A stretch of 64,000 nt of DNA, taken from NCBI RefSeq assembly GCF_013149785.1, contig NZ_JABEZU010000002.1, positions 310,001-374,000 on the forward strand. The letters are read 5' to 3'. The position numbers and the translations under genes were made by a program. Shown piece after piece: positions 27,452 through 36,319 of this stretch (positions are counted from its first letter, which is position 1; every line of letters begins with the position of its first letter). The notes beneath the pieces were generated by a model. It ran no database searches. It saw only the letters and a program-made list of their open reading frames with translations, and was not told the DNA's origin. The DNA is from Isoptericola halotolerans. GTDB lineage: Bacteria; Actinomycetota; Actinomycetes; Actinomycetales; Cellulomonadaceae.

Positions 27452-29105
27452 CGTCGACGATGCGGTAGGCGTAGCCCTGCTCCGCCAGGAACCGCTGGCG
27501 GTGGGCCGCGAAGTCCTGGTCGACCGTGTCCCGGGCGACGACGGCGTAGAAGTGCGCCGTGCGGCCGTCCTGCTTGGGCCGCATCACCCGGCCGAGCCGC
27601 TGCGCCTCCTCCTGGCGGGAACCGAACGACCCCGAGACCTGGATCGCCACGGAGGCCTCCGGCAGGTCGATGGAGAAGTTCGCGACCTTGGACACCACCA
27701 GCCGGGAGATCTCCCCGGACCGGAACGCGCCGAACAGCTTCTGGCGCTCGCGGACGGTCGTCGCGCCGGTGATCAACGGCGCGTCCAGGTGCTCGGCAAG
27801 CTCGGTGAGCTGGTCGATGTATTGCCCGATGACCAGCACCTGGTCGTCCGGGTGCTGTGCGACGAGCCGTTCCACCACGCGGTTCTTGCCCGGGGCGCAG
27901 GCCGCGAGCCGGTACTTGTCCTCCGGCTCGGCGGTGGCGTACACCATCCGCTCGTGCTCGGGCAGGGTCAGGCGCACCTCGACGCAGTCCGCCGGGGCGA
28001 TGTAGCCCTGCGCCTCGATGTCCTTCCACGGGGCGTCGTAGCGCTTGGGCCCGATGAGGGAGAACACCTCGTCCTCGCGGCCGTCCTCGCGCACCAGCGT
28101 CGCGGTCAGGCCGAGCCGACGTCGGGCCTGCAGGTCGGCGGTCATGCGGAAGATCGGGGCGGGCAGCAGGTGGACCTCGTCGTAGACGACGAGGCCCCAG
28201 TCGCGGGCGTCGAGCAGCTCCAGGTGCGTGTAGACGCCCTTCCGTCGGGTCGTGAGCACCTGGTACGTCGCGATCGTGACGGGCTTGATCTCCTTGCGCG
28301 CGCCCGAGTACTCGCCGATCTCGTCCTCCGTGAGCGAGGTGCGCCGGATCAGCTCGTCGCGCCACTGCCGGGCGCTGACGGTGTTCGTCACCAGGATGAG
28401 CGTCGTCGTGCCGGACTTCGCCATCGCCCCCGCGCCGACGATCGTCTTGCCGGCGCCGCAGGGCAGGACGACGACGCCGGACCCGCCGTGCCAGAACCCG
28501 TCGACGGCCTGTGCCTGGTACGGGCGCGGCTCCCAGTCGGAGGCCTCCTCGCCCGGGTGGACGGGCTTCGTCGTCGGCGACAGCGTGATCGGGTGCTTCT
28601 CGCCGTCGACGTAGCCGGCGAGGTCCTCGGCGGGCCAGCCGAGCTTGACCAGCGCCTGCTTGAGGTTCCCTCGCTCGGACGGGTGCACCGCCACGGTCGT
28701 GTCGTCGATCCGGTCGCCGACCAGCCCCTTGGTCCGCTTGGACTTGAGCACCTCGGCCAGCACGGCGGCGTCGGTGGACTCCAGCACGAGCCCGTGCGTG
28801 GGGTGGGCGGCGAGCGTGAGACGCCCGTAGCGGCCCATCGTCTCGGCGACGTCGATCAGCAGCGCGTGCGGCACGGGGTAGCGCGAGTACGCCATGAGCG
28901 TGTCGACGACCTGCTCGGCGTCGTGCCCGGCGGCGCGCGCGTTCCACAGACCGAGATTGGTCAGCCGGTACGTGTGCACGTGCTCGGGGGCGCGCTCGAG
29001 CTCGGCGAACGGGGCGATGGCGCGGCGCGCGTCCCCGGACTGCGGGTGCTCGACCTCCAGGAGGATCGACTTGTCGCTCTGGACGATGAGGGGGCCGTCG
29101 GGCAT
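27426..29105 (-). CDS. DNA repair helicase, XPB (ERCC3) type
   Basis: 559-residue SF2 helicase. A damage-recognition-like N-terminal domain (about 1-190) is followed by helicase motifs: Walker A 'PCGAGKTIVGAGAMA', DEVH box 'VVYDEVHLLPAP', motif III 'LTATLVREDGRE', and domain 2 with 'LVIGQYIDQ', 'SRLVVSKVANFSIDLPEASVAIQ' and 'QRLGRVMRPKQDG'. XPB helicases unwind DNA 3' to 5', probably in repair or transcription-coupled functions. The start at 29105 begins 'MPDGPLIVQSDKSILLEV', as in family members. The last seven codons are identical to a downstream repeat, so the C-terminus may derive from repeat insertion. Confidence 0.93.
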   Translation of the reverse strand: MPDGPLIVQSDKSILLEVEHPQSGDARRAIAPFAELERAPEHVHTYRLTNLGLWNARAAGHDAEQVVDTLMAYSRYPVPHALLIDVAETMGRYGRLTLAAHPTHGLVLESTDAAVLAEVLKSKRTKGLVGDRIDDTTVAVHPSERGNLKQALVKLGWPAEDLAGYVDGEKHPITLSPTTKPVHPGEEASDWEPRPYQAQAVDGFWHGGSGVVVLPCGAGKTIVGAGAMAKSGTTTLILVTNTVSARQWRDELIRRTSLTEDEIGEYSGARKEIKPVTIATYQVLTTRRKGVYTHLELLDARDWGLVVYDEVHLLPAPIFRMTADLQARRRLGLTATLVREDGREDEVFSLIGPKRYDAPWKDIEAQGYIAPADCVEVRLTLPEHERMVYATAEPEDKYRLAACAPGKNRVVERLVAQHPDDQVLVIGQYIDQLTELAEHLDAPLITGATTVRERQKLFGAFRSGEISRLVVSKVANFSIDLPEASVAIQVSGSFGSRQEEAQRLGRVMRPKQDGRTAHFYAVVARDTVDQDFAAHRQRFLAEQGYAYRIVDAEELDGAK

Positions 29106-29210
29106 GCGGGTCCTTCCGGTGGGTGTCCAGGGTGGCAACGCCGTGGGCCGTGCTGCTGTTCCGGCCCTCAGTGTGACTCGTCGGACGGTTCGCGGCGCGC
29201 GACCGCCGGG

Positions 29211-31511
29211 TCAGTCGAGGGGCTCCACCGACGCGATGCGGTGCACGGCGATCGTCAGCTCCGCCTCGCGCTGGGGGTCGAGCGCTCGCAGGCGCCCGCC
29301 GTCGAGCCGCATCGGCTTGAGCTCGCGCCGCACGAGGGTGCCGGACCCGCCGACCATCTCGATCAGGACCGTGCGGCCCTCGCGCAGCGCGTCGTGCAGC
29401 AGGGCCAGGGCGTCCCCGGGCTGGTTCGCCCCCTGCCCGACGGCGGCACCTGTCGAGGAGGGCACCTCGCCGGGCGAGGCGCTCACCCGCGCCGGGGTGC
29501 CGCCGTCGGGCGCGGCGTCCGCGGACGGCGCCGTGCCGCGCAGCCGGGCCACGAGCGCCGTGCGGGCCTCGGCCGTCGTGTCGCGGACAGCAGCTGCGGG
29601 GCGGCGTGACCACGCGGCCCGCTCGAGCCGCACGGTACGGCGCACCGGCCCCAGCGGCCGGCCGTCCGGGCCCTCCAGTCCGGACAGCAGGCCACGGTCG
29701 CGCAGCACGTCGTGCAGCTCGGCGGCCGGGACGGCGGCGGCGAGCACCGTCGGTGCGAGGCGCACGAGCCCCAGCCCGGCGAGGCGCGGGTCCTCCACGA
29801 GCCCGGCCAGCGCTGTCGGGTCGGCGGATCGCACGTACGACGTCGCCGACCCGACGCGCACGGCCTCGTGGCGACGTGCGGTGTCCTTGACCAGGTACTC
29901 CAGCGCCTGGGGCACGGGCACCGGCGACCGTGCGGAGAGCTCGGCGAGGAGCTCTGCACCGCTGCGACCGTGATCCAGCGCCCGGGTCACCGAGGTCGTG
30001 GAGAACCGGACGGTGGTGGCCGCCCCGCGGGACTCGACGTCGGCCGCCTGGTCCAGCAGCCGGGCGAGCGCCGGGGACGGGCGTCCGGGGACGATGCCGG
30101 TGAGGTCTCCCTGGAGCAGCACCTCGTCGACCTCGGCCGGGAGCACCGCGCGCAGCGCACGGGCGAGGTCCGCGTCCGGCGCGGCGACAGGCTCCGTGGA
30201 CGGGCTGCTGGCCGCCAGCGCGTGACCGGGGGAGGACAGCGCCCCCGCCCCGGTGACGCCGAGGAGCGACGCCTCGCGCAGCAGCCCGGCCAGGGCGGCC
30301 TCCGGGGGAACCGTGCGCGGCGAGTGCCACCGCAGCACGGCGAGCACGTCGTCGGCGTCCAGCGCCGTCCCGGGCTGTGCCGCCAGCACGTCGAGGACCT
30401 GTGCGCGCAGCCGGGGCACCCACGGGCGGTGCAGCTCCGGCGACAGGGGTGCGCGCAGGGCGCCCTTCTCGTCGCGTGAACCCACCTGCCACGGGGTCCG
30501 TCTCGACGTCCTCCAGGCAGCCGCCAGCCACGCCCATCGCCCCGCGTCGTCGGTCTCCTCCCACACGTCCGCCTTGGTGGTGGGCACGTACGACGCCGGG
30601 GCCTCGCCGTCGTCGGACACCAGGCCGGCGCTCGCCGCGAGCTCGACGACGAAGGCGGCCGTGGCCTCCTCGGTCTCCAGGAGCGCTGCTGTGCGGCGCA
30701 GGTCGCGGACCCCGAGCCCGCCGGCGCGCAGCACGGACGGCGGGCCGTCGTCCCAGGCGGTGATCAGCCGTGCGACCTGGCGGACGGTCTCCAGCGCGGC
30801 GACGGCCGACTCGGCGTCGGCTCCGGCGCGCGGCACCTCGCGGCCCGTCGGACGGGGCGGCGCGAGGTCTGGTGCCCGGTGCGTGCGCCCTCCGCGCAGG
30901 GCGAGCCCGACGTCGCGGGGGAGCAGCACGTGCCGGGCGTCGGAGCGCACCAGCAGACCCGCCTCGACGAGCTCGTCGACGGCCTGCCGCGGTGCGGTGC
31001 CGGGCGGTGGCACCACACCGACCGGGGGTCCCCAGGCGAGCGCGTCGAGGATCGGTCGCGCGCCGGGCGGGAGGTCGTCCGGCGACGCTGTCGGCACGGC
31101 GGCGTCGCGGGCCGGACCCAGCCCGGCGGGGTAGGGGCCGAGCACCTCGTCCAGCCCGGGTGCGGGGCGTACGCCCTGGCCCTCGTCCCACACCAGGGCG
31201 GCCGTGCGCGCGGTGTCGAGCACGCGGCCGACGGCGGCCCCCGCCTCCGGTGCGCCGAGCGCGGCCGCGACCCGGTCGGCGTCGACCGGGTCGCCGTCGT
31301 GGGAGAGGGCGAGCAGCGCCTCGAGCACCTGGAGGGTGCCGGCGTCGAGGTGGCCCAGGGCGCGGTCGAGGCTGGTCCGGCTGGCGGCCCGAGCTGCCAG
31401 CGAGCGCAGGGTGGACGGGGCGGGGGTGCCGAGGTCCGGTCGGGCGGCGAGCAGGGCGAGGAGCTCGTCCTCGGTGCGGGTGCGCACCCATTCGGTGTAG
31501 CTGCCGGCCAT
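29211..31511 (-). CDS. Helicase-associated domain protein (XPB_Ssl2-type)
   Basis: 766 residues. The central and C-terminal regions match the Helicase_C_3/'XPB-Ssl2' domain found alone in actinobacteria beside XPB helicases. The terminal 'VLIEMVGGSGTLVRRELKPMRLDGGRLRALD...ELTIAVHRIASVEPLD' is a WYL-like small beta fold. There are no helicase ATPase motifs, so it is probably an accessory factor to the XPB helicase encoded 105 nt downstream. The ATG at 31511 is chosen because a TAGCAT -10 box ends 7 nt upstream. A role as loading or damage-recognition partner is inference. Confidence 0.82.
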   Translation of the reverse strand: MAGSYTEWVRTRTEDELLALLAARPDLGTPAPSTLRSLAARAASRTSLDRALGHLDAGTLQVLEALLALSHDGDPVDADRVAAALGAPEAGAAVGRVLDTARTAALVWDEGQGVRPAPGLDEVLGPYPAGLGPARDAAVPTASPDDLPPGARPILDALAWGPPVGVVPPPGTAPRQAVDELVEAGLLVRSDARHVLLPRDVGLALRGGRTHRAPDLAPPRPTGREVPRAGADAESAVAALETVRQVARLITAWDDGPPSVLRAGGLGVRDLRRTAALLETEEATAAFVVELAASAGLVSDDGEAPASYVPTTKADVWEETDDAGRWAWLAAAWRTSRRTPWQVGSRDEKGALRAPLSPELHRPWVPRLRAQVLDVLAAQPGTALDADDVLAVLRWHSPRTVPPEAALAGLLREASLLGVTGAGALSSPGHALAASSPSTEPVAAPDADLARALRAVLPAEVDEVLLQGDLTGIVPGRPSPALARLLDQAADVESRGAATTVRFSTTSVTRALDHGRSGAELLAELSARSPVPVPQALEYLVKDTARRHEAVRVGSATSYVRSADPTALAGLVEDPRLAGLGLVRLAPTVLAAAVPAAELHDVLRDRGLLSGLEGPDGRPLGPVRRTVRLERAAWSRRPAAAVRDTTAEARTALVARLRGTAPSADAAPDGGTPARVSASPGEVPSSTGAAVGQGANQPGDALALLHDALREGRTVLIEMVGGSGTLVRRELKPMRLDGGRLRALDPQREAELTIAVHRIASVEPLD

Positions 31512-31518
31512 CTGCACG

Positions 31519-31524
31519 ATGCTA
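31519..31524 (-). promoter_or_regulatory. Leaderless-type -10 box of the helicase-associated gene
   Basis: On the minus strand TAGCAT ends 7 nt before the ATG at 31511, so the upstream in-frame codon at 31517 lies before the predicted transcription start. Confidence 0.5.
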
Positions 31525-31553
31525 CGCCCGCCCCCTGGGGCCGGGCGGGTCCG

Positions 31554-32471
31554 TCAGGCCCGCGCCGTGGCGCGGCACACCTCGTCCCACGGTGTCGGGG
31601 CGATGCCGAACCGCTCCTGGGCGGCGGAGGAGTCGAGCACGTAGGGCGCCTCCCACTGGTAGGCGAGCTGGTGCAGCTCGCGCAGCAGGGGGGAGAAGGC
31701 CGCCACGGCCGCCCAGGCCGGTCCGCGGAGCGACGACACGGGCACCGCCGGTCGTCCGGCGGTGGTCAGCACGTCGGTCAGCGCCTGGGCCTGCGTGACC
31801 GGCGGGTTGCTGGGGACGTGCCAGGTGCGGCCGTGGGCGCCCGGGTCCTCGGCGGCGGCGACGAGCGTCCGGGCGACGTCGCGCACGTCGGTGAAGGTGT
31901 GCGGCAGGTCGGTGCGTCCCAGCATCCAGGCCCGCTTCCCGCGCAGCGCCGTCGGCACCACGCGTGAGACGTGCCCGTTGGCCCCGACGCCGGGGCCCAT
32001 GTAGTCCGAGCCGCGGACCTCGACGGCGCGCAGCCGCCCGGCCTCGTGCGCGGCGCGGGCGTCGGCCCACATCCCGGCGCGCAGGCGGCCCTTGTGGTCG
32101 GTGGCGGCGTCGGGGAGGTCCTCGGTCATCGGGCCGTCGACGTGGCCGTACGGGTACAGGTTGCCGGTGAGGGCGTAGACGGCGCCGGTCCGCTCGACAG
32201 CCTCCAGGAACGACGCCGCCAGGGGCGGCCAGACGGTCGACCAGCGGGTGTAGTCGGTGGGGTTGGCGCAGTTGTAGACGACGGCCGCGTGCTCGGCGGC
32301 GCGGCTGAGGGCGTCGGGGTCGGCGGCGTCGAGCGCGAGGTGCTCCACGCCGTCGAGCCCGGTGGTGCGCCCGGACCGGGTGGCGACCGCGACGGACGTG
32401 CCTCGCTCGGCGAGCAGGGCGGCGACGTGTCGTCCGACAGGTCCGGCGCCGACGACGAGATGACGATCCAT
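31554..32471 (-). CDS. NAD(P)-binding epimerase/dehydratase-family protein
   Basis: 305 residues of the atypical/extended SDR type. The Rossmann start is 'LVVGAGPVGRHVAALLAERG', with 'VATRSGR', 'VVYNCANPTDYTRW' and 'VRGSDYMGPGVG'. The usual YxxxK catalytic pair is not clear; 'ALTGNLYPYG' occupies that region, so enzymatic chemistry is uncertain. An AAGGAG ribosome site precedes the ATG. It is divergent from the tetR-type gene at 32585, with repeated sequence between them, so it is likely a TetR target. Confidence 0.8.
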   Translation of the reverse strand: MDRHLVVGAGPVGRHVAALLAERGTSVAVATRSGRTTGLDGVEHLALDAADPDALSRAAEHAAVVYNCANPTDYTRWSTVWPPLAASFLEAVERTGAVYALTGNLYPYGHVDGPMTEDLPDAATDHKGRLRAGMWADARAAHEAGRLRAVEVRGSDYMGPGVGANGHVSRVVPTALRGKRAWMLGRTDLPHTFTDVRDVARTLVAAAEDPGAHGRTWHVPSNPPVTQAQALTDVLTTAGRPAVPVSSLRGPAWAAVAAFSPLLRELHQLAYQWEAPYVLDSSAAQERFGIAPTPWDEVCRATARA

Positions 32472-32493
32472 GATCAGTGCTCCTTGTTGTGAA

Positions 32494-32553
32494 CGGTGCT
32501 CTCGAACTCAGCATGGACCCCGACGCCGCCTTGCACAAGAGCGGTGCTCTCGA
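32494..32553. promoter_or_regulatory. Repeated CGGTGCTCTCGA boxes between epimerase and TetR genes
   Basis: The 12-mer CGGTGCTCTCGA occurs at 32494-32505 and again at 32542-32553, 48 nt apart, in the 113-bp divergent gap. Candidate operator sites for the adjacent TetR regulator. Confidence 0.5.
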
Positions 32554-32584
32554 GATGGAGCGCTGATCGTGGCACCATGTCGGG

Positions 32585-33322
32585 ATGACCGCCGCACCCC
32601 GGACCGCCCGCGCCCTCGCCCGGGCGACCATCACCCGCGAGATCGTGGCGGCGGCGCGGGCGCGCCTCGCCGCCGAGGGCCCGGCGTCGTTGTCGCTGCG
32701 TGCCGTCGCCCGCGACGTCGGCATGGTCTCCTCGGCCGTCTACCGCTACGTCGAGAACCGGGACGCGCTGCTGACCCTGCTGATCGTCGAGTGCTACGAC
32801 GAGCTGGGTGCCGCCGTCGAGCACGCCGATGCCCGGATCGCCGACCGGGGCGACGTCACCGCCCGCTGGCTCGCCGCCTGCCGGGCCGTGCGTGGGTGGT
32901 CCGTGGGGCACCCGGGCGAGTTCGCGCTGCTCTACGGCACCCCGGTCCCCGGCTACGCGGCCCCCCGGGACACGGTGGACCCGGCGATCCGCCTGGTGCT
33001 GGTCCTGGTCGGCATCGTGGCCGACGCCTACCGCGACGGGGCGGTGCCCCCGCTCGGCCCGACCGTCGAGAGCGGTCTGGCGACCCTCGTGGCCGGTGCG
33101 CGGGACGTCGTCGCGGCCCGCGGGCTGATCGACGACGCCCCGCCCGAGCTGGTGGTGCGGACCCTCATGGCGTGGACGACCGTGCTGGGCACGGTGTCGT
33201 TCGAGCTCTTCGGTCATCTGGCCGGGTCCGTCGACGATCCGGAGGCCTGGTTCGACGTCGTGTCGCTGCGTCTGGCGGCTGACCTGGGGATCGGCCTCGG
33301 GCAGGCGGTATCACCCGGGTGA
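32585..33322 (+). CDS. TetR-family transcriptional regulator
   Basis: 245 residues. The N-terminal helix-turn-helix is 'TREIVAAARARLAAEGPASLSLRAVARDVGMVSSAVYRYVENRDALLTLL'; the C-terminal ligand domain is of the WHG type ('WLAACRAVRGWSVGHPGEFALLYGTPVPGY', 'VRTLMAWTTVLGTVSFELFGHL'). It is divergent from the epimerase-like gene, which it probably represses together with itself. The ligand is unknown. Confidence 0.9.
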   Translation: MTAAPRTARALARATITREIVAAARARLAAEGPASLSLRAVARDVGMVSSAVYRYVENRDALLTLLIVECYDELGAAVEHADARIADRGDVTARWLAACRAVRGWSVGHPGEFALLYGTPVPGYAAPRDTVDPAIRLVLVLVGIVADAYRDGAVPPLGPTVESGLATLVAGARDVVAARGLIDDAPPELVVRTLMAWTTVLGTVSFELFGHLAGSVDDPEAWFDVVSLRLAADLGIGLGQAVSPG

Positions 33323-33381
33323 AATGGCCTCTGACCGGCGCTGATGGCGCCCCCGCGCAGGGGGTGAAAGAGGGGGTGAAA
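33317..33381 (+). promoter_or_regulatory. Three GGGTGAAA boxes upstream of the sugar transferase gene
   Basis: GGGTGAAA at 33317-33324, 33362-33369 and 33374-33381; the last two are 12 nt apart and the first forms part of the palindrome TCACCCGGGTGA. They precede the sugar transferase gene and could bind an activator or repressor, but no regulator is known for them. The rest of this 138-bp gap holds a short A-rich stretch and a GAGGAG ribosome site. Confidence 0.35.
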
Positions 33382-33460
33382 GGCCCTCGAAAAAGCACAT
33401 CGAAGCGTTTCTCCGCTCCTACAGTCATGACAGAACACGTCATCCCGAGGAGCCAGCATC

Positions 33461-34960
33461 GTGTCCATCACCGGAGCCCAGCAGCGCACCCGCAACGCGC
33501 TCGCCGGTGTGCGTGCTGCCCGGTTGCGGGAGGTGCGGGCGATCTTCCGGGCCGGGAGCTGGCAGACGGCGTACCGCCGCCGGCTCATGTGGTCCGACGG
33601 CCTGCTGGTCGCCCTGGCGGCCCTCCTGGCGGTCGTGGTCAACAACCTCGGCGACTGGATGCCCCTGGGAGGCGTCCGGGCGGACCAGCTGGTGTTCATC
33701 GCGGTGGTGTCGGTCGTGTGGCCGGTGTCCATCGCCCTGAGCCGCGGCTACGACGTCCGAGTCTTCGCGTCCGGGCCCCAGGAGTTCGAGCGCGTCTTCA
33801 ACGCGACCCTGCGGCTGTTCGCCGTGCTGGCCCTCGGGGCGTTCCTGCTCTCCTGGCCGGGGCTGCGTTCGTACCTGCTCGTGGCGTTCCCGGTCGGGCT
33901 CGTCCTGCTGCTCCTGGGGCGGTGGCAGTGGCGGGGCTGGCTGCGGCGCCGCCGCGCACGGGGCGAGTCGACGACCTCGGTGCTCGCCGTCGGGCTGCAC
34001 GACCAGACGGAACGTCTCGTCCGTGAGCTGAACGAGCGGCCGTCCGGGTACCGCGTGGTCGGGGTGTGCTGCCCGCCGGCCGAGGTCCGGCCGGGCCAGG
34101 AGGTGCTCGGGGTCCCGGTCCTCGGAGACCTGGACGGTGCCGCGACGATCGCGGCCCAGGTCGGCGCCGACTGCGTGGCCGTCGCCGGTTCGGACCACAT
34201 GACCGCCGACGCGGTGCGCCGGCTCGGGTGGGAGCTCGAGCCCGTCGGGGTCGACCTCATGCTCATGGCGGAGCTGGCCGACGTCGCGGGCCCGCGCATC
34301 ACGGTGACCCCGGAGCAGTCCGTCTCCCTGCTGCACGTCGACGCGCCGCGCTTCGTCGGGCCCAAGTACGTGGCCAAGACGATCATGGACTGGCTGGGAG
34401 CGGCCCTGATCACCCTCCTCGTGCTCCCCGTCCTGGTCGGCGTGGCGCTCGTCGTGGCGCTCACCAGCCGCGGGCCGGTGTTCTACCGGCAGCACCGGGT
34501 CGGCCGCGGCGGCCGGACCTTCCCCATGCTCAAGTTCCGCACCATGCGCGTCGGCGCCGACACCGAGACCACGGTGCTCGAGGCGGACCACGACGGCGCC
34601 GGGGTGCTCTTCAAGCGACGCGACGACCCGCGGATCACGCGTGCGGGCCGCACGCTGCGCCGCTACTCGTTGGACGAGCTGCCCCAGCTCTTCAACGTGC
34701 TGGCGGGCCAGATGTCGTTGGTCGGCCCCCGCCCGCCGCTCCCGCAGGAGGTCACCCGCTACGAGGCGCGCATGCGACGTCGGCTCCTCGTCAAGCCCGG
34801 GATCACGGGGCTCTGGCAGGTCGGCGGTCGGTCGGACCTGCCGTGGGAGGAGGCGGTCCGGCTGGACGTCTACTACGCCGAGAACTGGACCCCCTTCGGC
34901 GACCTGCTGATCCTGGCGCGCACGGCCAAGGTCGTGCTCGGCGCCCAGGGCGCCTACTGA
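33461..34960 (+). CDS. Polyprenyl-phosphate sugar-1-phosphate transferase (exopolysaccharide initiation)
   Basis: 499 residues of the WbaP/CpsE (polyisoprenyl-phosphate hexose-1-phosphate transferase) type. Four N-terminal transmembrane helices, a CoA-binding-like soluble domain (about 165-290), a fifth membrane helix ('AALITLLVLPVLVGVALVVAL') and the catalytic sugar transferase domain with 'FPMLKFRTMRVGAD', 'LDELPQLFNVLAGQMSLVGPRPPLP' and 'KPGITGLWQVGGRSDLPW'. It loads the first sugar phosphate on undecaprenyl phosphate at the inner membrane face. The GTG start at 33461 has GAGGAG upstream. It probably initiates the glycan whose other genes lie at 41-53 kb. Confidence 0.93.
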   Translation: MSITGAQQRTRNALAGVRAARLREVRAIFRAGSWQTAYRRRLMWSDGLLVALAALLAVVVNNLGDWMPLGGVRADQLVFIAVVSVVWPVSIALSRGYDVRVFASGPQEFERVFNATLRLFAVLALGAFLLSWPGLRSYLLVAFPVGLVLLLLGRWQWRGWLRRRRARGESTTSVLAVGLHDQTERLVRELNERPSGYRVVGVCCPPAEVRPGQEVLGVPVLGDLDGAATIAAQVGADCVAVAGSDHMTADAVRRLGWELEPVGVDLMLMAELADVAGPRITVTPEQSVSLLHVDAPRFVGPKYVAKTIMDWLGAALITLLVLPVLVGVALVVALTSRGPVFYRQHRVGRGGRTFPMLKFRTMRVGADTETTVLEADHDGAGVLFKRRDDPRITRAGRTLRRYSLDELPQLFNVLAGQMSLVGPRPPLPQEVTRYEARMRRRLLVKPGITGLWQVGGRSDLPWEEAVRLDVYYAENWTPFGDLLILARTAKVVLGAQGAY

Positions 34961-35073
34961 GCATCCTGAGAAACGCTGCGACGGAGCGTCGCCCAACTTC
35001 CCGGTACCCTGGGACACTGCCTCGGCCGCACCGGCCGGGCGCTGTGGAGAACGACGAGCACGAAGAGGTCCAG

Positions 35074-35457
35074 GTGCCTACCGGCAAGGTCAAGTGGTAC
35101 GACGCGGAGCGCGGTTTCGGTTTCATCGCCAACGACGACGGCGGTGAGGTCTTCCTGCACGCCTCCGCGCTGCCCGCGGACACCCCGAGCCCCAAGCCGG
35201 GTGCGCGGGTCGAGTTCGGGGTGGCTGACGGTCGCCGAGGCCCGTCCGCGCTGTCCGTGAAGCTCCTCGACCCGCAGCCGTCGGTGGTGAAGGCCAAGCG
35301 GCGGCCGCCGTCGGAGCTGGCGGGCATCGTCGAGGACCTGATCCGGGTGCTCGACCGCACGGGCGACCAGCTCAAGCGGGGCAAGTACCCCGAGGCCGAG
35401 GCCGGCAAGCGCGTCGCCACGATGCTCCGTGCCGTCGCAGACAACCTCGATTCCTGA
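35074..35457 (+). CDS. Cold-shock domain protein with C-terminal extension
   Basis: 127 residues: an N-terminal cold-shock fold ('TGKVKWYDAERGFGFIANDDGGEVFLHASAL', about 1-67) and an extra ~60-residue helical region ('LAGIVEDLIRVLDRTGDQLKRGKYPEAEAGKRVATMLRAVADNL'). This longer form, next to DUF3027, is typical of actinobacteria and differs from the 67-residue CspA at 12636. The GTG start follows AGAGG. It leads a run with the DUF3027 gene (13 nt later) and the sacsin-like ATPase, suggesting joint expression. Confidence 0.9.
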   Translation: MPTGKVKWYDAERGFGFIANDDGGEVFLHASALPADTPSPKPGARVEFGVADGRRGPSALSVKLLDPQPSVVKAKRRPPSELAGIVEDLIRVLDRTGDQLKRGKYPEAEAGKRVATMLRAVADNLDS

Positions 35458-35470
35458 GAGCGAGACGATC

Positions 35471-36319
35471 ATGGCAACCGCCGACGCGCCTGCCAGGGCA
35501 CGCCGCGTGAGCTCGCGCGCCCGCAACGACGCCGTCCTGCTGGGCGCCGTCGAGCTCGCGCGCGCCGCGGCGCTGGACGTGGCCTCGTCGCCGGAGGACG
35601 TCGGCGAGCACCTGGGCACGCAGGCCGAGGGCGAGCGCCTGATGTCGCACCGGTTCGCGGCCGGTATGAAGGGCTACCACGGGTGGCACTGGACGGTGAC
35701 GCTGGCTCGGGTGCCGCGCGGTCGGGTCGCGACCGTCTGCGAGGTCGAGCTGCTGCCCGGCGAGGACGCGATCCTCGCTCCGGAGTGGGTGCCCTGGTCC
35801 GAGCGGCTGCGCCCCGGCGACCTGCGTGCGGGGGACACCCTGCCGTTCCGTGCGGACGACCCGCGCCTGGAGCCCGGGTGGACGCCCACGGGTGACGAGG
35901 AGCTCGACGGCGTCGCGATCGAGGAGCTGGCGCTGGCCCGCCAGCGTGTCCTGTCCCCGCAGGGCCGCGACGAGGCGGCCGAGCGGTGGTACCGGGGGAC
36001 GCGCGGGCCGACGGCGCCGAACGCGGTCGCCTCGGCGTCCGAGTGCACCACGTGCGGGTTCCTCGTGCCGTTGCAGGGCCCGCTGGGCCAGCTCTTCGGC
36101 GTGTGCGCGAACGAGTGGTCCCCCGACGACGGCAAGGTCGTGTCGCTGGACCACGGCTGCGGTGCCCACTCCGAGACGGACGTGAGCCGTCGCGGGAGCG
36201 ACTGGCCGGCGCCCGCGCCGCTCATCGACGAGTCGTCCATCGAACGGGTGCAGGTCGAGACGGACACCGCGGCGCCGGCCTCGGCCGCCGGGACGACGGA
36301 AGGTACCGGGATCGCGTGA
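35471..36319 (+). CDS. DUF3027 family protein
   Basis: 282 residues. The core 'VGEHLGTQAEGERLMSHRFAAGMKGYHGWHWTVTLARVPRG' and 'EVELLPGEDAILAPEWVPWSERLRPGDL' identify DUF3027, an actinobacterial family of unknown function. A possible metal-binding cluster is seen as 'CTTCGFLVPLQGPLGQLFGVCANEWSPDDGKVVSLDHGCGAHSE' (Cys-x2-Cys ... Cys ... His-x-Cys-x2-His). It sits 13 nt after the cold-shock gene, and its stop overlaps the start of the sacsin-like gene (GTGA), so the three are probably one operon. Confidence 0.88.
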   Translation: MATADAPARARRVSSRARNDAVLLGAVELARAAALDVASSPEDVGEHLGTQAEGERLMSHRFAAGMKGYHGWHWTVTLARVPRGRVATVCEVELLPGEDAILAPEWVPWSERLRPGDLRAGDTLPFRADDPRLEPGWTPTGDEELDGVAIEELALARQRVLSPQGRDEAAERWYRGTRGPTAPNAVASASECTTCGFLVPLQGPLGQLFGVCANEWSPDDGKVVSLDHGCGAHSETDVSRRGSDWPAPAPLIDESSIERVQVETDTAAPASAAGTTEGTGIA

